Origin: Mesorhizobium sp. L-8-3 | GTDB lineage: Bacteria > Pseudomonadota > Alphaproteobacteria > Rhizobiales > Rhizobiaceae | DNA: 64,000 bases | Assembly: GCF_016756615.1 (NCBI RefSeq) | Contig: NZ_AP023262.1 | Coordinates: forward strand, 372,001 to 436,000 | Direction of reading: 5' to 3' | Shown: positions 27,892 to 35,737 of the stretch, piece by piece | Position numbering within the stretch: the stretch's first letter is position 1 | How the letters are laid out: each line of letters begins with the position of its first letter | Position numbers and translations under genes: made by a program | Notes under the pieces: generated by a model | Seen by the model: only the letters and a program-made list of their open reading frames with translations | The model's database searches: none | What the model was told of the DNA's origin: nothing

Positions 27892-29414
27892 CGGAGATTT
27901 CGTTCTTCCTCGAAGCCTTCCACTTCCTCAGGCCGGCCTGGCTCCTGCTGGTTCCCGCGATCGCGGCGATCTGGTTCCATGTCCGGCGCCGCGCGATGCG
28001 TCCCGCGCAGGCGACCGAAAGAATTGCACCGCATCTGCGCAAGGCCATGACGGTCGGCGGCGTCCAGACGCGGCATCTGCTGGCGATCGACGGCGTGGCC
28101 CTGGGCCTGTTGCTCACGGCATTGGGGGCTGCCGGGCCGACCTGGTCGCGCGTGCCGGACCCTTTCGTTGCGCAGACCGTACCCCTTGTCGTGGCGCTGA
28201 AGGTCACATCGTCCATGACCGCCGATGACCTCGCTCCGACGAGGCTGGAGCGTGCGAAGCAGAAAATCCGGGATCTTCTGAAACTGCGGGCCGGCGGGCG
28301 GACCGCTCTCGTCGCCTATGCGGGCTCGGCGCATTCCGTCGTGCCGATGACCGACGACCCAGGCGTCGTCGAACCCTATCTGCAGGGCTTGTCGCCCGAG
28401 ATCATGCCGGAAGACGGGGCCGACGCGGGAGCAGCGCTCGCGCTCGCCCGTGACATCCTTGCCAGGGAGGATGTGCCCGGCGGCATATTGTTCGTGACCG
28501 ATGCCGTCGACACGGCGGATGTCGACGCGCTCGGCAATGCCGATGTCGCAAGTCTCGCCGTCCTCGCGATGCTTCCCGAGGGCGCAAACGATCCGGGTAT
28601 CGACCGCCTGAGCGTTCCGGTCGTGCGCGCCACACCCGACGGCGGCGACGTACGCACGCTCGAACGCCGGCTGAACGCCGCCTATGAGCGCGTCATGACG
28701 GAAGAGGGAACGCAGCCCTGGAACGATCGCGGATGGCTGCTCGGCTGGCCGGCGGCGCTGCTTGCGCTGTTGTGGTTCCGCCGCGGCTGGACGATGCGCT
28801 GGTCGCTCCTTCTTGCGCTCGGGATCGGCGCGATGCCATCCCCTCCCGCCCATGCCGAAGGCGTCATCGACTGGCTCCTGACGCCGGACCAGCAAGGCCG
28901 CCTCGCCTATCAGCGCAAGGAATACGATCGCGCCGCGGAACTGTTCGCCGACCCGATGTGGAAGGGCCAGTCGCTGTACCGGGACGGCCAGTACAGCGAG
29001 GCAGCGGATGTCTTTTCCCGGCTCGACACGGCGGCGGCGGCTTTTGCCGAAGGGATGGCGCATATCAAAGGCCGGGAATACCGGGACGGGATCGCCGCCT
29101 TTGAAACCACCCTGAAGCGCGATCCGGACTATCCGGGTGCGGCCGAGAACCTCAAGACGGCCAAGGAGATCCTCGACTACATCGAAACCACCCGCGAGCA
29201 ATCCGACACCGGCGAGGAAGCCGGCGAAGGCGCCGACGAAATCGTCATGGACAACAAGGATGCGCGCGGAGCCGAGACCCGTATCCAGGGCAAGGGTGAC
29301 GCACTGCTGACGACCGAGCAGTGGATGAACACGGTCGATACCGATCCCGCGGACTTTCTGCGCCAGCGCTTCGCCATCGAGGCGGCGACAAGACAAGCGA
29401 CGACACGACAATGA
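27888..29414 (+). CDS. VWA-TPR fusion protein, BatB/BatC-like, MIDAS altered
   Basis: A 508-residue protein starts with TM segments (PAWLLLVPAIAAIWF; LLAIDGVALGLLLTALGAAG), then a VWA domain, a further TM pair near residues 285-325, and a periplasmic TPR tail (LAYQRKEYDRAAELFADP; GREYRDGIAAFETTLKRDPDYPGAAENL). The MIDAS motif is changed to K105-V-T-S-S where family members have D-x-S-x-S, so metal binding is probably lost. It fuses the BatB and BatC functions. It overlaps both neighbours by 4 bp. Confidence 0.87.
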   Translation: MTEISFFLEAFHFLRPAWLLLVPAIAAIWFHVRRRAMRPAQATERIAPHLRKAMTVGGVQTRHLLAIDGVALGLLLTALGAAGPTWSRVPDPFVAQTVPLVVALKVTSSMTADDLAPTRLERAKQKIRDLLKLRAGGRTALVAYAGSAHSVVPMTDDPGVVEPYLQGLSPEIMPEDGADAGAALALARDILAREDVPGGILFVTDAVDTADVDALGNADVASLAVLAMLPEGANDPGIDRLSVPVVRATPDGGDVRTLERRLNAAYERVMTEEGTQPWNDRGWLLGWPAALLALLWFRRGWTMRWSLLLALGIGAMPSPPAHAEGVIDWLLTPDQQGRLAYQRKEYDRAAELFADPMWKGQSLYRDGQYSEAADVFSRLDTAAAAFAEGMAHIKGREYRDGIAAFETTLKRDPDYPGAAENLKTAKEILDYIETTREQSDTGEEAGEGADEIVMDNKDARGAETRIQGKGDALLTTEQWMNTVDTDPADFLRQRFAIEAATRQATTRQ

Positions 29415-30688
29415 GACTGCTCATCTTGCTACTCGTTCTCGTTGGAATGTCGGCGGAGGTCGTCCACGCACAGCAACCCGACCAGCAACCCGTTGTGGAA
29501 ACCGAGCTTGACAAGTCACAGGTGGTGCCGGGGCAGTACGTGACCCTCCGCGTCACGGTCCTGGTGCCGACCTGGCTGCCGAAGCCGGTGGAGTTTCCGT
29601 CGATGGAGGGTCCGAACCTGCGGGTGCGTCTGCCGGAGCGATCGACGGGACCGACGAGCCGCAGGATCAACGGCGAACAATGGTCTGGGGTGACGCGGAA
29701 CTATCTGATCTCGCCCATGGTGGCTGGAACCTTCGCTATCCCGGCACAGAGCATCTCCGTCACCTATGCCGTTCCGCGAAGTTCCGAGGCGGCCCGGGCC
29801 GAGTTGAAGACGAAAGCCGTCACGATCGCCGGCGTCCTGCCGCAAGGCGCCGAGGGGCTCGATCCGTTCATCGCCGCAACCAGCCTGAAACTGACGCAGG
29901 AGTTCACGCAACCGACGACGGGACTGCAGCCCGGCCAGAGCATCAAGCGGACCGTTACAGCCGAGATGGAGGGCGCATCTCCAATCGTGCTGCCCGAACT
30001 GATGCCCGAAATCCGGATCGAGGGGATAGAAGCCTATCCAGGGCAACCGTCGATCTCAGAGAAGGACGAGCGTGGCCTGCTGTCGGGAACCCGTATCGAA
30101 CAGGTGACACTCATGGCCGAGGGCGGCGCGAACGGCCACGTGCCGGGGGTCGAACTGCGCTGGTTCAACCTGACGTCGGGCAAGATCGAGACGGCGACGC
30201 TGGATGGATTCGACATATCCGTCGACGGCCCGCCCGCATCCCGACCCGGCTCCGATCGCCGGACAATCACGCTGGCGGCTGCGGGGCTTGCGGGCATCGT
30301 CGTGCTTGCCGTGTCGGCGTTCCTGATCCGCCGGTACTGGCGGCGGGCGACAGACACCTATCGCCGCCGCCGGGCCCGACGTGCAGCCAGCAAGGCATGG
30401 GCGGAACACGCCATGTTGAAGGCCATTCGGAAGCGGGACTATCCGGCGACTTTGCGCGCCGTCGACGAATGGGCCTCACGCCCTCCCGTCACCGACGCGG
30501 CCCTGGTCGCCCCCATTCATCAGGCCCTGACCGGAATTGGCCGATCGATCTACGGCCAAACCGAAGGGACGCCTCCGTCTGACGCGTGGCGTACCGTCAG
30601 CGAAGCGGTGAAGGCCGCATCGGCGGGACCTCGCCGCAGCGCCCGCGACAGACTTCCGCCTCTCAATCCGGAGGTCGCCAACGGTTGA
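29411..30688 (+). CDS. batD: BatD-like membrane protein
   Basis: The 425-residue protein has a signal peptide (MRLLILLLVLVGMSAEVVHA), repeated beta-sandwich modules (KSQVVPGQYVTLRVTVLVP; GLQPGQSIKRTVTAEMEGAS), and a single TM (TLAAAGLAGIVVLAVSAFLI) followed by a basic cytoplasmic tail. This layout matches BatD/oxygen-tolerance proteins. The ATG at 29411 overlaps the preceding stop and starts the signal peptide. It is the last gene of the sulfatase operon. Confidence 0.87.
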   Translation: MRLLILLLVLVGMSAEVVHAQQPDQQPVVETELDKSQVVPGQYVTLRVTVLVPTWLPKPVEFPSMEGPNLRVRLPERSTGPTSRRINGEQWSGVTRNYLISPMVAGTFAIPAQSISVTYAVPRSSEAARAELKTKAVTIAGVLPQGAEGLDPFIAATSLKLTQEFTQPTTGLQPGQSIKRTVTAEMEGASPIVLPELMPEIRIEGIEAYPGQPSISEKDERGLLSGTRIEQVTLMAEGGANGHVPGVELRWFNLTSGKIETATLDGFDISVDGPPASRPGSDRRTITLAAAGLAGIVVLAVSAFLIRRYWRRATDTYRRRRARRAASKAWAEHAMLKAIRKRDYPATLRAVDEWASRPPVTDAALVAPIHQALTGIGRSIYGQTEGTPPSDAWRTVSEAVKAASAGPRRSARDRLPPLNPEVANG

Positions 30689-30996
30689 CGGAATCCAGGA
30701 TCGCAGCCGACGGCTGCCACCAATCCAGCAAGAGAGTAGCCGAAGATTTCCATCAGTAACGACTAAAATAACTGAATCTTTCACAGATGAAGCTTGCGGA
30801 AAGAAGGTTGAAATAAAGCCCATGAGGAGAGATGATGGACGCGGCGAGGCGTTGAACTGCGGCCCCTGGAATACCACCTGACATGGCGGGCTGTCGGTGT
30901 ACCGTGTTGCATGGGGCATGCTGACGTTGGACGACGGCCACCACAGCAGGGGACGGAGGGCTACCGTGGTTTGGCCGTCGGTGTGAGGACCGGCCC
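30689..30996. other. Intergenic region before fixJ-like gene
   Basis: This 308-bp stretch holds a palindrome GCAGCCG-A-CGGCTGC at 30703-30717 (possible end of the batD transcript, no U-run) and a relatively AT-rich patch at about 30755-30830 that may hold the promoter of the next gene. I see no convincing coding frame and no copy of the 24-bp operator. Confidence 0.5.
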
Positions 30997-31671
30997 ATGG
31001 ATGGAAGCGTTTCTACCGTCTACCTGGTAGATGACGACAAGGGTGTTCGGACGTCGCTGACGAGGTTGCTCTCGACAGCCGGACATGTGGTCAGGTCCTA
31101 TGCGAGTGCCGGCGATTTCCTGGGCCATCACGACCCTGCCGTTCACGGCTGCGCCGTCATCGACCTCAGCTTGCCTGACATGGACGGGTTGGACGTCCAG
31201 CAATCCCTCCTCTCCGGGCGGATCAACCGGCCCGTCATCTTTGTCACCGGGTTCGGGGACATTCCCACGAGCGTCAGGGCGATGAAGGCGGGTGCCGTGG
31301 ACTTCCTGACCAAACCCGTGGACGCTTCCGCCCTTCTGGCCGCGGTGGCGCAGGCGCTGGATCGCGACCTCCGTAGCCGGCGCGAAGGAGAGCTGAGACA
31401 TTCCGTCGAGGCGCGGCTGGCGAGCCTCACGCCGCGAGAGGGCGAGGTTCTCGCGCATGTCACGGCAGGGCGCCTCAACAAGCAGATCGCTGCCGAGCTC
31501 GGGACAGTCGAGAAGACCGTCAAGGTGCATCGGGCCCGTATGATGAGGAAGATGGGGGTGCGCACAGTTGCGGACCTCGTGCGGGTCGTTGCCTCCGTTG
31601 GCAGTTCCGGACCCCTGATGGCGTGGCCCGGGATTGGCCCCAAGGTCAATCACGCCGACATGCCGGTTTGA
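30997..31671 (+). CDS. FixJ-family response regulator with LuxR HTH
   Basis: A 224-residue regulator: receiver with acidic pocket VYLVDDDKGVR, phospho-acceptor D56 in CAVIDLSLPDMDG, VTGFGD and FLTKPVD; then a LuxR-type HTH (LTPREGEVLAHVTAGRLNKQ through KTVKVHRARMMRKMG). No kinase gene adjoins it, the nearest being the ABC-domain sensor 10 kb upstream. As the only intact two-component DNA-binding protein here, it is the best candidate to bind the shared 24-bp operator. A degenerate ATTG-N10-CAAT form of that site lies within its own 3' end (31633-31650). Confidence 0.9.
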   Translation: MDGSVSTVYLVDDDKGVRTSLTRLLSTAGHVVRSYASAGDFLGHHDPAVHGCAVIDLSLPDMDGLDVQQSLLSGRINRPVIFVTGFGDIPTSVRAMKAGAVDFLTKPVDASALLAAVAQALDRDLRSRREGELRHSVEARLASLTPREGEVLAHVTAGRLNKQIAAELGTVEKTVKVHRARMMRKMGVRTVADLVRVVASVGSSGPLMAWPGIGPKVNHADMPV

Positions 31672-32076
31672 TATACGGACGTCGAGAGGCGGCGGCCACG
31701 CAGGAGCGTCCGGTCGCTCTCCAGAAGAGGCCCGTCGAACAAAGCATTGCTTCATGAATTCGCGGCGCGCTGGTTCCAGCCTTGGCAGGGATCGCTGCGT
31801 TGCCCGGCTGCACCGCGGCAAGTGCCGCGGAAAGCCTCCCCGCCGGCGTTGCCATCCGGCCGCTTGCCGGCACCACGGACGGGGGTCCTCCTGCCGGTGG
31901 CGCGATGGCGGCAGGGTGATTGGCCGAGGCGAAAGCATGGATCGAGCGTCCCCGAAAGCCGGCACCCCGCCGCGTAGCGCGCCTCCCCAAGGGTCGCCCG
32001 CTTGACAAGTGCCTGCGCGGCATATTCCAAACTGGTCGCGACGGCTGACGGCGATCTGCTGGACCGGGGACAAGGG
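31672..32076. other. Intergenic region, no gene recognised
   Basis: About 400 bp of GC-rich sequence between the FixJ-like gene and the DUF4239 gene. It contains a TTGACA at 32002 with only a weak -10 candidate (CATATT at 32021, short spacing). The frames across it show no recognisable protein. Confidence 0.4.
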
Positions 32077-32895
32077 ATGGCGTTTTTCATATTCATCGCG
32101 GAGCGCAGCCTTCTGGCATTTGGGCTGCTTCTGTTTCTTGCCCAGCTGATCGCCCATGAAATCGGGCTGCGGTTCGGACGCCGGGACCGGGCCAAGGACC
32201 GCGGCCAGCCGGAGACGGTCGGCATCGTCGTCGGAGGCATGCTGGGGTTGCTGGCTTTCGTCCTGGCACTGACGCTGTCCTTCGCCAACACGCGCTTCAA
32301 CGAGCGTCGTGAGGGAAGCCTCATGGAGGCCAATGCGATCGGAACCGCCTGGCTCAGAGCCAAGGCCATCGGCGGCCCGCAAGCGGACCAGATCGCCGCC
32401 TTGCTCGAGCAATATACGCAAATTCGCGCTGACTTCGTTCGAAAAGGCAGGGGCCAGGCCGCCATCGCCGAGTTGAACCAGCGCACGAACGCGCTCCAGT
32501 CCGAGATGTGGGGGCAGTTGGCGCCGATCGTGCGCGAACAGCCCAGCGCCATCTCGAATTCGCTGATGCTCGCCCTGAACGATCTGTTCGACGCGAGCAC
32601 AAAGGAACGCCTTGCATTCGAGACACGGCTTCCCCCGCAGCTGTTCTGGCTGCTTATCGGCATGACTCTATTGAGTGTGACTTGCCTGGGCTATCAGTTC
32701 GGCCTCAAGGAGAAGCCCTCGCGCGTGCTGGTCGCGCTGCTTACCCTCATGTGGACGGCTGTCATCGTCGACATTCTCGACCTGGCAGCCTCACGTATTG
32801 GCCAACTCCGGACGGCGACGACCGTCTATGAATGGACACTTCAGGGCTTCGGCGGAACCACCTCCATCCCTTCGCCGTCGGGGACACGGCCTTAG
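32077..32895 (+). CDS. DUF4239 (bestrophin-like) membrane protein
   Basis: The 272-residue membrane protein has four hydrophobic helices in two pairs (RSLLAFGLLLFLAQLIAH, GIVVGGMLGLLAFVLALTLS; LFWLLIGMTLLSVTCLGY, VLVALLTLMWTAVIVDI). The loop SFANTRFNERREGSLMEANAIGTAWLRA is typical of DUF4239. The ATG at 32077 follows AAGGG and gives the first TM at the N terminus. Its function is unknown, possibly channel-like. It ends with a small unattached stretch before a transposase remnant. Confidence 0.8.
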   Translation: MAFFIFIAERSLLAFGLLLFLAQLIAHEIGLRFGRRDRAKDRGQPETVGIVVGGMLGLLAFVLALTLSFANTRFNERREGSLMEANAIGTAWLRAKAIGGPQADQIAALLEQYTQIRADFVRKGRGQAAIAELNQRTNALQSEMWGQLAPIVREQPSAISNSLMLALNDLFDASTKERLAFETRLPPQLFWLLIGMTLLSVTCLGYQFGLKEKPSRVLVALLTLMWTAVIVDILDLAASRIGQLRTATTVYEWTLQGFGGTTSIPSPSGTRP

Positions 32896-33045
32896 AGCGG
32901 TGGCGGGCTGATCTCTAGCCCGAACTTTACCCGCTTGAAGGCCGCGGGATTGCTGGATTTCGAGCGATCCCTGGCGTTGTAGTGTAGTGAGGTATTGGCT
33001 GATATTGCGTTTGACAGGGGACGGGGTCGGTGAACCAAGATTCTC

Positions 33046-33330
33046 ATGTACGTCCCACCGTCCCCAACCGCAATTCGCCCCCCCGCCGTGCTGTTGCGCG
33101 AGAGCTATCGCGACGGCGATAAGGTGAAGAACCGCACGCTTGCCAATCTCAGCCATTGGCCGGCGGAGAAGGTCGAGGCCCTGCGCGCGGTCTTGCACGG
33201 TGACAAGCTGGGGCTGGCGGGAGAGGGGCTGGAGATCGTCCGGGCGATGCCGCACGGCCATGTTGTGGCGGTTCTCGGGACGCTCAAGCGGATCGGGTTG
33301 GACCGGCTGCTTATCCATCCCGACCCCTGA
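33046..33330 (+). pseudogene. Truncated IS1634-like (IS4-family) transposase
   Basis: The frame encodes PPAVLLRESYRDGDKVKNRT followed by LANLSHWPAEKVEALRAVL and HGHVVAVLGTLKRIGLDRLL, the conserved N-terminal region of IS1634-type transposases, which normally exceed 500 residues. It stops after about 94 codons and the catalytic domain is absent. This is a dead fragment. It marks the left side of the guanidine gene cluster. Confidence 0.8.
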
Positions 33331-33351
33331 TCGCTGCGGGCCGCCATTTCA

Positions 33352-33377
33352 CCGCTTCTGCTTCACCCGCTTCTGCT
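33352..33377 (+). repeat. Two direct copies of CCGCTTCTGCT
   Basis: The 11-mer CCGCTTCTGCT occurs at 33352-33362 and 33367-33377, a 15-bp period, about 100 bp upstream of the sigma-54 type promoter. The position suits an enhancer-binding-protein site, but the sequence does not match the NtrC consensus. It could also be debris from the transposase remnant. Confidence 0.35.
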
Positions 33378-33473
33378 CAATCCCTCGGCGGAATGACGAA
33401 ATTTCCGGCATTCTCGCCGTGCCGGACCGATGCAAGCCGCCGAAATACCCGTGCCCTGCCGATGCTGCCTGCT

Positions 33474-33489
33474 TGGCACATTCCTTGCT
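33474..33489 (+). promoter_or_regulatory. Sigma-54 type promoter of the guanidine operon
   Basis: TGGCAC-ATTCC-TTGCT matches the -24/-12 sigma-54 consensus, with exact GG-N10-GC spacing (GG 33475-33476, GC 33487-33488). Transcription would start near 33500, just before the first conserved bases of the guanidine-I riboswitch. This position strongly supports a real promoter and suggests control by nitrogen limitation through an NtrC-type activator. Confidence 0.75.
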
Positions 33490-33507
33490 TGGTTATTTCC
33501 TGTGCAG

Positions 33508-33663
33508 AGCGTCTAGGGTTCCGGCCGCCGCGGCATGATCTGGCAAAGTCGCAGGCTTTCCGCATCATGCACCGGCACATCGGCGGTGCTGGTCCGAGAG
33601 ACGCGACCGTACGGGTGCGCTGAGGCATCCGGCGGGACACGGCGGGCCAAAATCCCGGGAGAA
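33508..33663 (+). promoter_or_regulatory. Guanidine-I (ykkC) riboswitch
   Basis: The hallmark ykkC segments appear in order and spacing: CTAGGGTTCCG (33513-33523), GCTGGTCCGAGAGAC (33588-33602), then ACACGGCGGG and CCAAAATCCCGGGAGA (33637-33662). The 3' strand CCGGGAGAA (33655-33663) is perfectly complementary to TTCTCCCGG at 33691-33699, so a downstream alternative helix can compete with the aptamer. The class binds guanidinium and normally turns expression on. It precedes a guanidine-type transporter and a GdmH-like hydrolase, which fits. Confidence 0.93.
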
Positions 33664-33764
33664 CACTGCACGGGTTTGCTGGCGCGAACCTTCTCCCGGT
33701 AGCGCGCACGCAGACCCCAACAGGATATCCGGACATGGTTCCGGATCCAGACGAGGGGTAAGAT

Positions 33765-34826
33765 ATGCTGCGCAGACTGACCGGAATCGTCCTAGCCGCC
33801 CTCCTGGCCATTCCCTCCACAGCGGCCTTCGCCGCGCCCAAGACCGACTTCAAGATCTGCTGGTCGATCTATGTCGGCTGGATGCCGTGGGGCTATATCG
33901 CCGACAGCGGCATCATGAAGAAATGGGCCGACAAATACGGCATCAATGTCGAGATCACGCGCATCAACGACTATGTCGAGAGCATCAACCAATATACCGC
34001 CGGCGGCTTCGACGGCTGCTCGATGACCAACATGGATGCGCTGTCGATCCCCGCCGGCGGCGGCGTCGACACCACGGCGCTGATCATCGGCGACTTCTCC
34101 AACGGTAACGACGCGGTGATCCTGAAGGACAAGAAGGAGCTCGCCGACATCGCCGGCCAGAGCGTCAACCTCGTCGAACTGTCGGTCTCGCACTATCTGA
34201 TGGCGCGCGCGCTCGACACGGTCGGCCTGACGGAAAAGGACCTCAGCGTCGTCAACACCTCCGACGCCGACATTGTGGCAGCTTACGGAACGTCGGACGT
34301 GACCGCGGTCGTGACCTGGAACCCGCTCGCCTCCGAAATCTTGGCCATGCCCGGCGCGGCCAAGGTGTTCGATTCCTCCGACATCCCGGGCGAGATCATC
34401 GACTTGATGGTGGTCAACACCGAAATGCTCGCCGACAACCCTGCGCTTGGCAAGGCGCTCGTCGGCGCCTGGTATGAAGCGATGGCGCTGATGGCGTCCG
34501 GCACGCCCGAAGGCAAGGCGGCCAGGGAGGAAATGGCCAAGGCTTCGGGGACGGACCTCGACGGTTTCGAGGCGCAGCTCGCCTCGACACAGATGTTCTA
34601 CGAACCGGCCAAAGCTGTCGCCTTCGCCAAAAGCGCGGAATTGCCGAAAACCATGGACCTCGTGCGCAACTTCCTCTTCGACCACGGCATTTTGGGCACC
34701 AACGCGCCGAACGTCGACGTTATCGGGATGAGCTTCGCCGACGGCTCGGCGCTTGGCGACAAGGAGAATGTCAAGCTGCGCTTCGACCCGGCCTTCATGG
34801 CGGAGGCGGCCGCCGGATCGCTCTGA
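33765..34826 (+). CDS. Guanidine ABC transporter substrate-binding protein
   Basis: The 353-residue periplasmic protein has a signal peptide (MLRRLTGIVLAALLAIPSTAAFA) and a NitT/TauT (NMT1-like) fold: ICWSIYVGWMPWGYIADSGI, then NQYTAGGFDGCSMTNMDALS. This subtype was named for proximity to urea carboxylase, and such clusters are now linked to guanidine. The riboswitch about 100 nt upstream supports guanidine as the ligand. It is followed by the permease and the ATPase. Confidence 0.88.
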   Translation: MLRRLTGIVLAALLAIPSTAAFAAPKTDFKICWSIYVGWMPWGYIADSGIMKKWADKYGINVEITRINDYVESINQYTAGGFDGCSMTNMDALSIPAGGGVDTTALIIGDFSNGNDAVILKDKKELADIAGQSVNLVELSVSHYLMARALDTVGLTEKDLSVVNTSDADIVAAYGTSDVTAVVTWNPLASEILAMPGAAKVFDSSDIPGEIIDLMVVNTEMLADNPALGKALVGAWYEAMALMASGTPEGKAAREEMAKASGTDLDGFEAQLASTQMFYEPAKAVAFAKSAELPKTMDLVRNFLFDHGILGTNAPNVDVIGMSFADGSALGDKENVKLRFDPAFMAEAAAGSL

Positions 34827-34840
34827 CCAGGCGGAGGGCG

Positions 34841-35737
34841 ATGACGATGCTAGAGCGCGTTGCGATCGCAATCCCGGAGGCGGCTGCGCGGGCAGCCGCC
34901 GGCAGGCGCAAACCGCGCCTGCGGCTCGTCAACGCCAGGCTGTCTCGCACCTCGGCGTTCCTCCTCGCCCTCTTACCATTCCTGGCCGCTGCGATCACCT
35001 ATGTCGTCGCATCGGCCGACAGGCTGGCCGCCAATCCCGCAGATAAGCTCCTGCCTTCGCCTGCGCAGATGTGGCGGGCCTTCTTCGAGCTCGCTTCCGT
35101 CCCCGACAAGCGTAGCGGCGACATCGTCCTGTGGGTCGACACCTTTGCGAGCCTCGAACGGCTCCTCGCAGGCGTGGGGATCGCGACGCTGTTCGCGCTC
35201 TGCCTTGGCACCGCGATCGGCTTTGTCCCCCGCATCCGTGCCCTGTTCCTGCCCTTTGTCACGGTCATCTGCGTCATCCCGCCGCTGGCGCTCTTGCCGA
35301 TCCTGTTCATCGCGCTCGGCCTCGGCGAGGCGGCCAAGATCACTCTGATCGCAATCGGCGTCGCCCCGGTCATGGTGCGGGACGTCGCCAACCGCGTGGC
35401 GGAGCTGCCGACCGAGCTGATCGTCAAGGCGCAGACGCTCGGCGCCAATACCTGGACGATGATCCTGCGCGTTGTGCTACCGCAGGTCATGCCGCGCCTG
35501 ATCGTCTGCGTGCGGCTTGCGCTCGGGCCGGCCTGGCTGTTCCTGATCGCGGCCGAAGCCATCGCCTCGACTGAGGGGCTCGGCTACCGCATCTTCCTGG
35601 TGCGGCGGTATCTGTCGATGGACATCATTCTTCCCTATGTCGCCTGGATCACGCTGCTCGCGGTCGTGACCGACTGGCTGCTCGTGCGCCTTTCGCGCGC
35701 GCTGTTCGGCTGGGCGCATGCCGGTGACGCAAAATGA
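34841..35737 (+). CDS. Guanidine ABC transporter permease
   Basis: A 298-residue BPD-type permease has six predicted helices (AFLLALLPFLAAAITYVVAS; LLAGVGIATLFALCLGTAIG; FLPFVTVICVIPPLALLPIL). The cytoplasmic EAA-like loop is ELIVKAQTLGANTWTMILRV. The RBS GGAGGG precedes the ATG. The stop overlaps the ATPase start (ATGA). It resembles nitrate/taurine-type permeases; guanidine specificity is inferred from the riboswitch and the hydrolase. Confidence 0.88.
   Translation: MTMLERVAIAIPEAAARAAAGRRKPRLRLVNARLSRTSAFLLALLPFLAAAITYVVASADRLAANPADKLLPSPAQMWRAFFELASVPDKRSGDIVLWVDTFASLERLLAGVGIATLFALCLGTAIGFVPRIRALFLPFVTVICVIPPLALLPILFIALGLGEAAKITLIAIGVAPVMVRDVANRVAELPTELIVKAQTLGANTWTMILRVVLPQVMPRLIVCVRLALGPAWLFLIAAEAIASTEGLGYRIFLVRRYLSMDIILPYVAWITLLAVVTDWLLVRLSRALFGWAHAGDAK

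Noticed and set aside
33474..33489. Reading the sequence before the riboswitch as an ordinary sigma-70 promoter
   Set aside because: No good -35/-10 pair is present, whereas the sigma-54 elements and spacing are exact.
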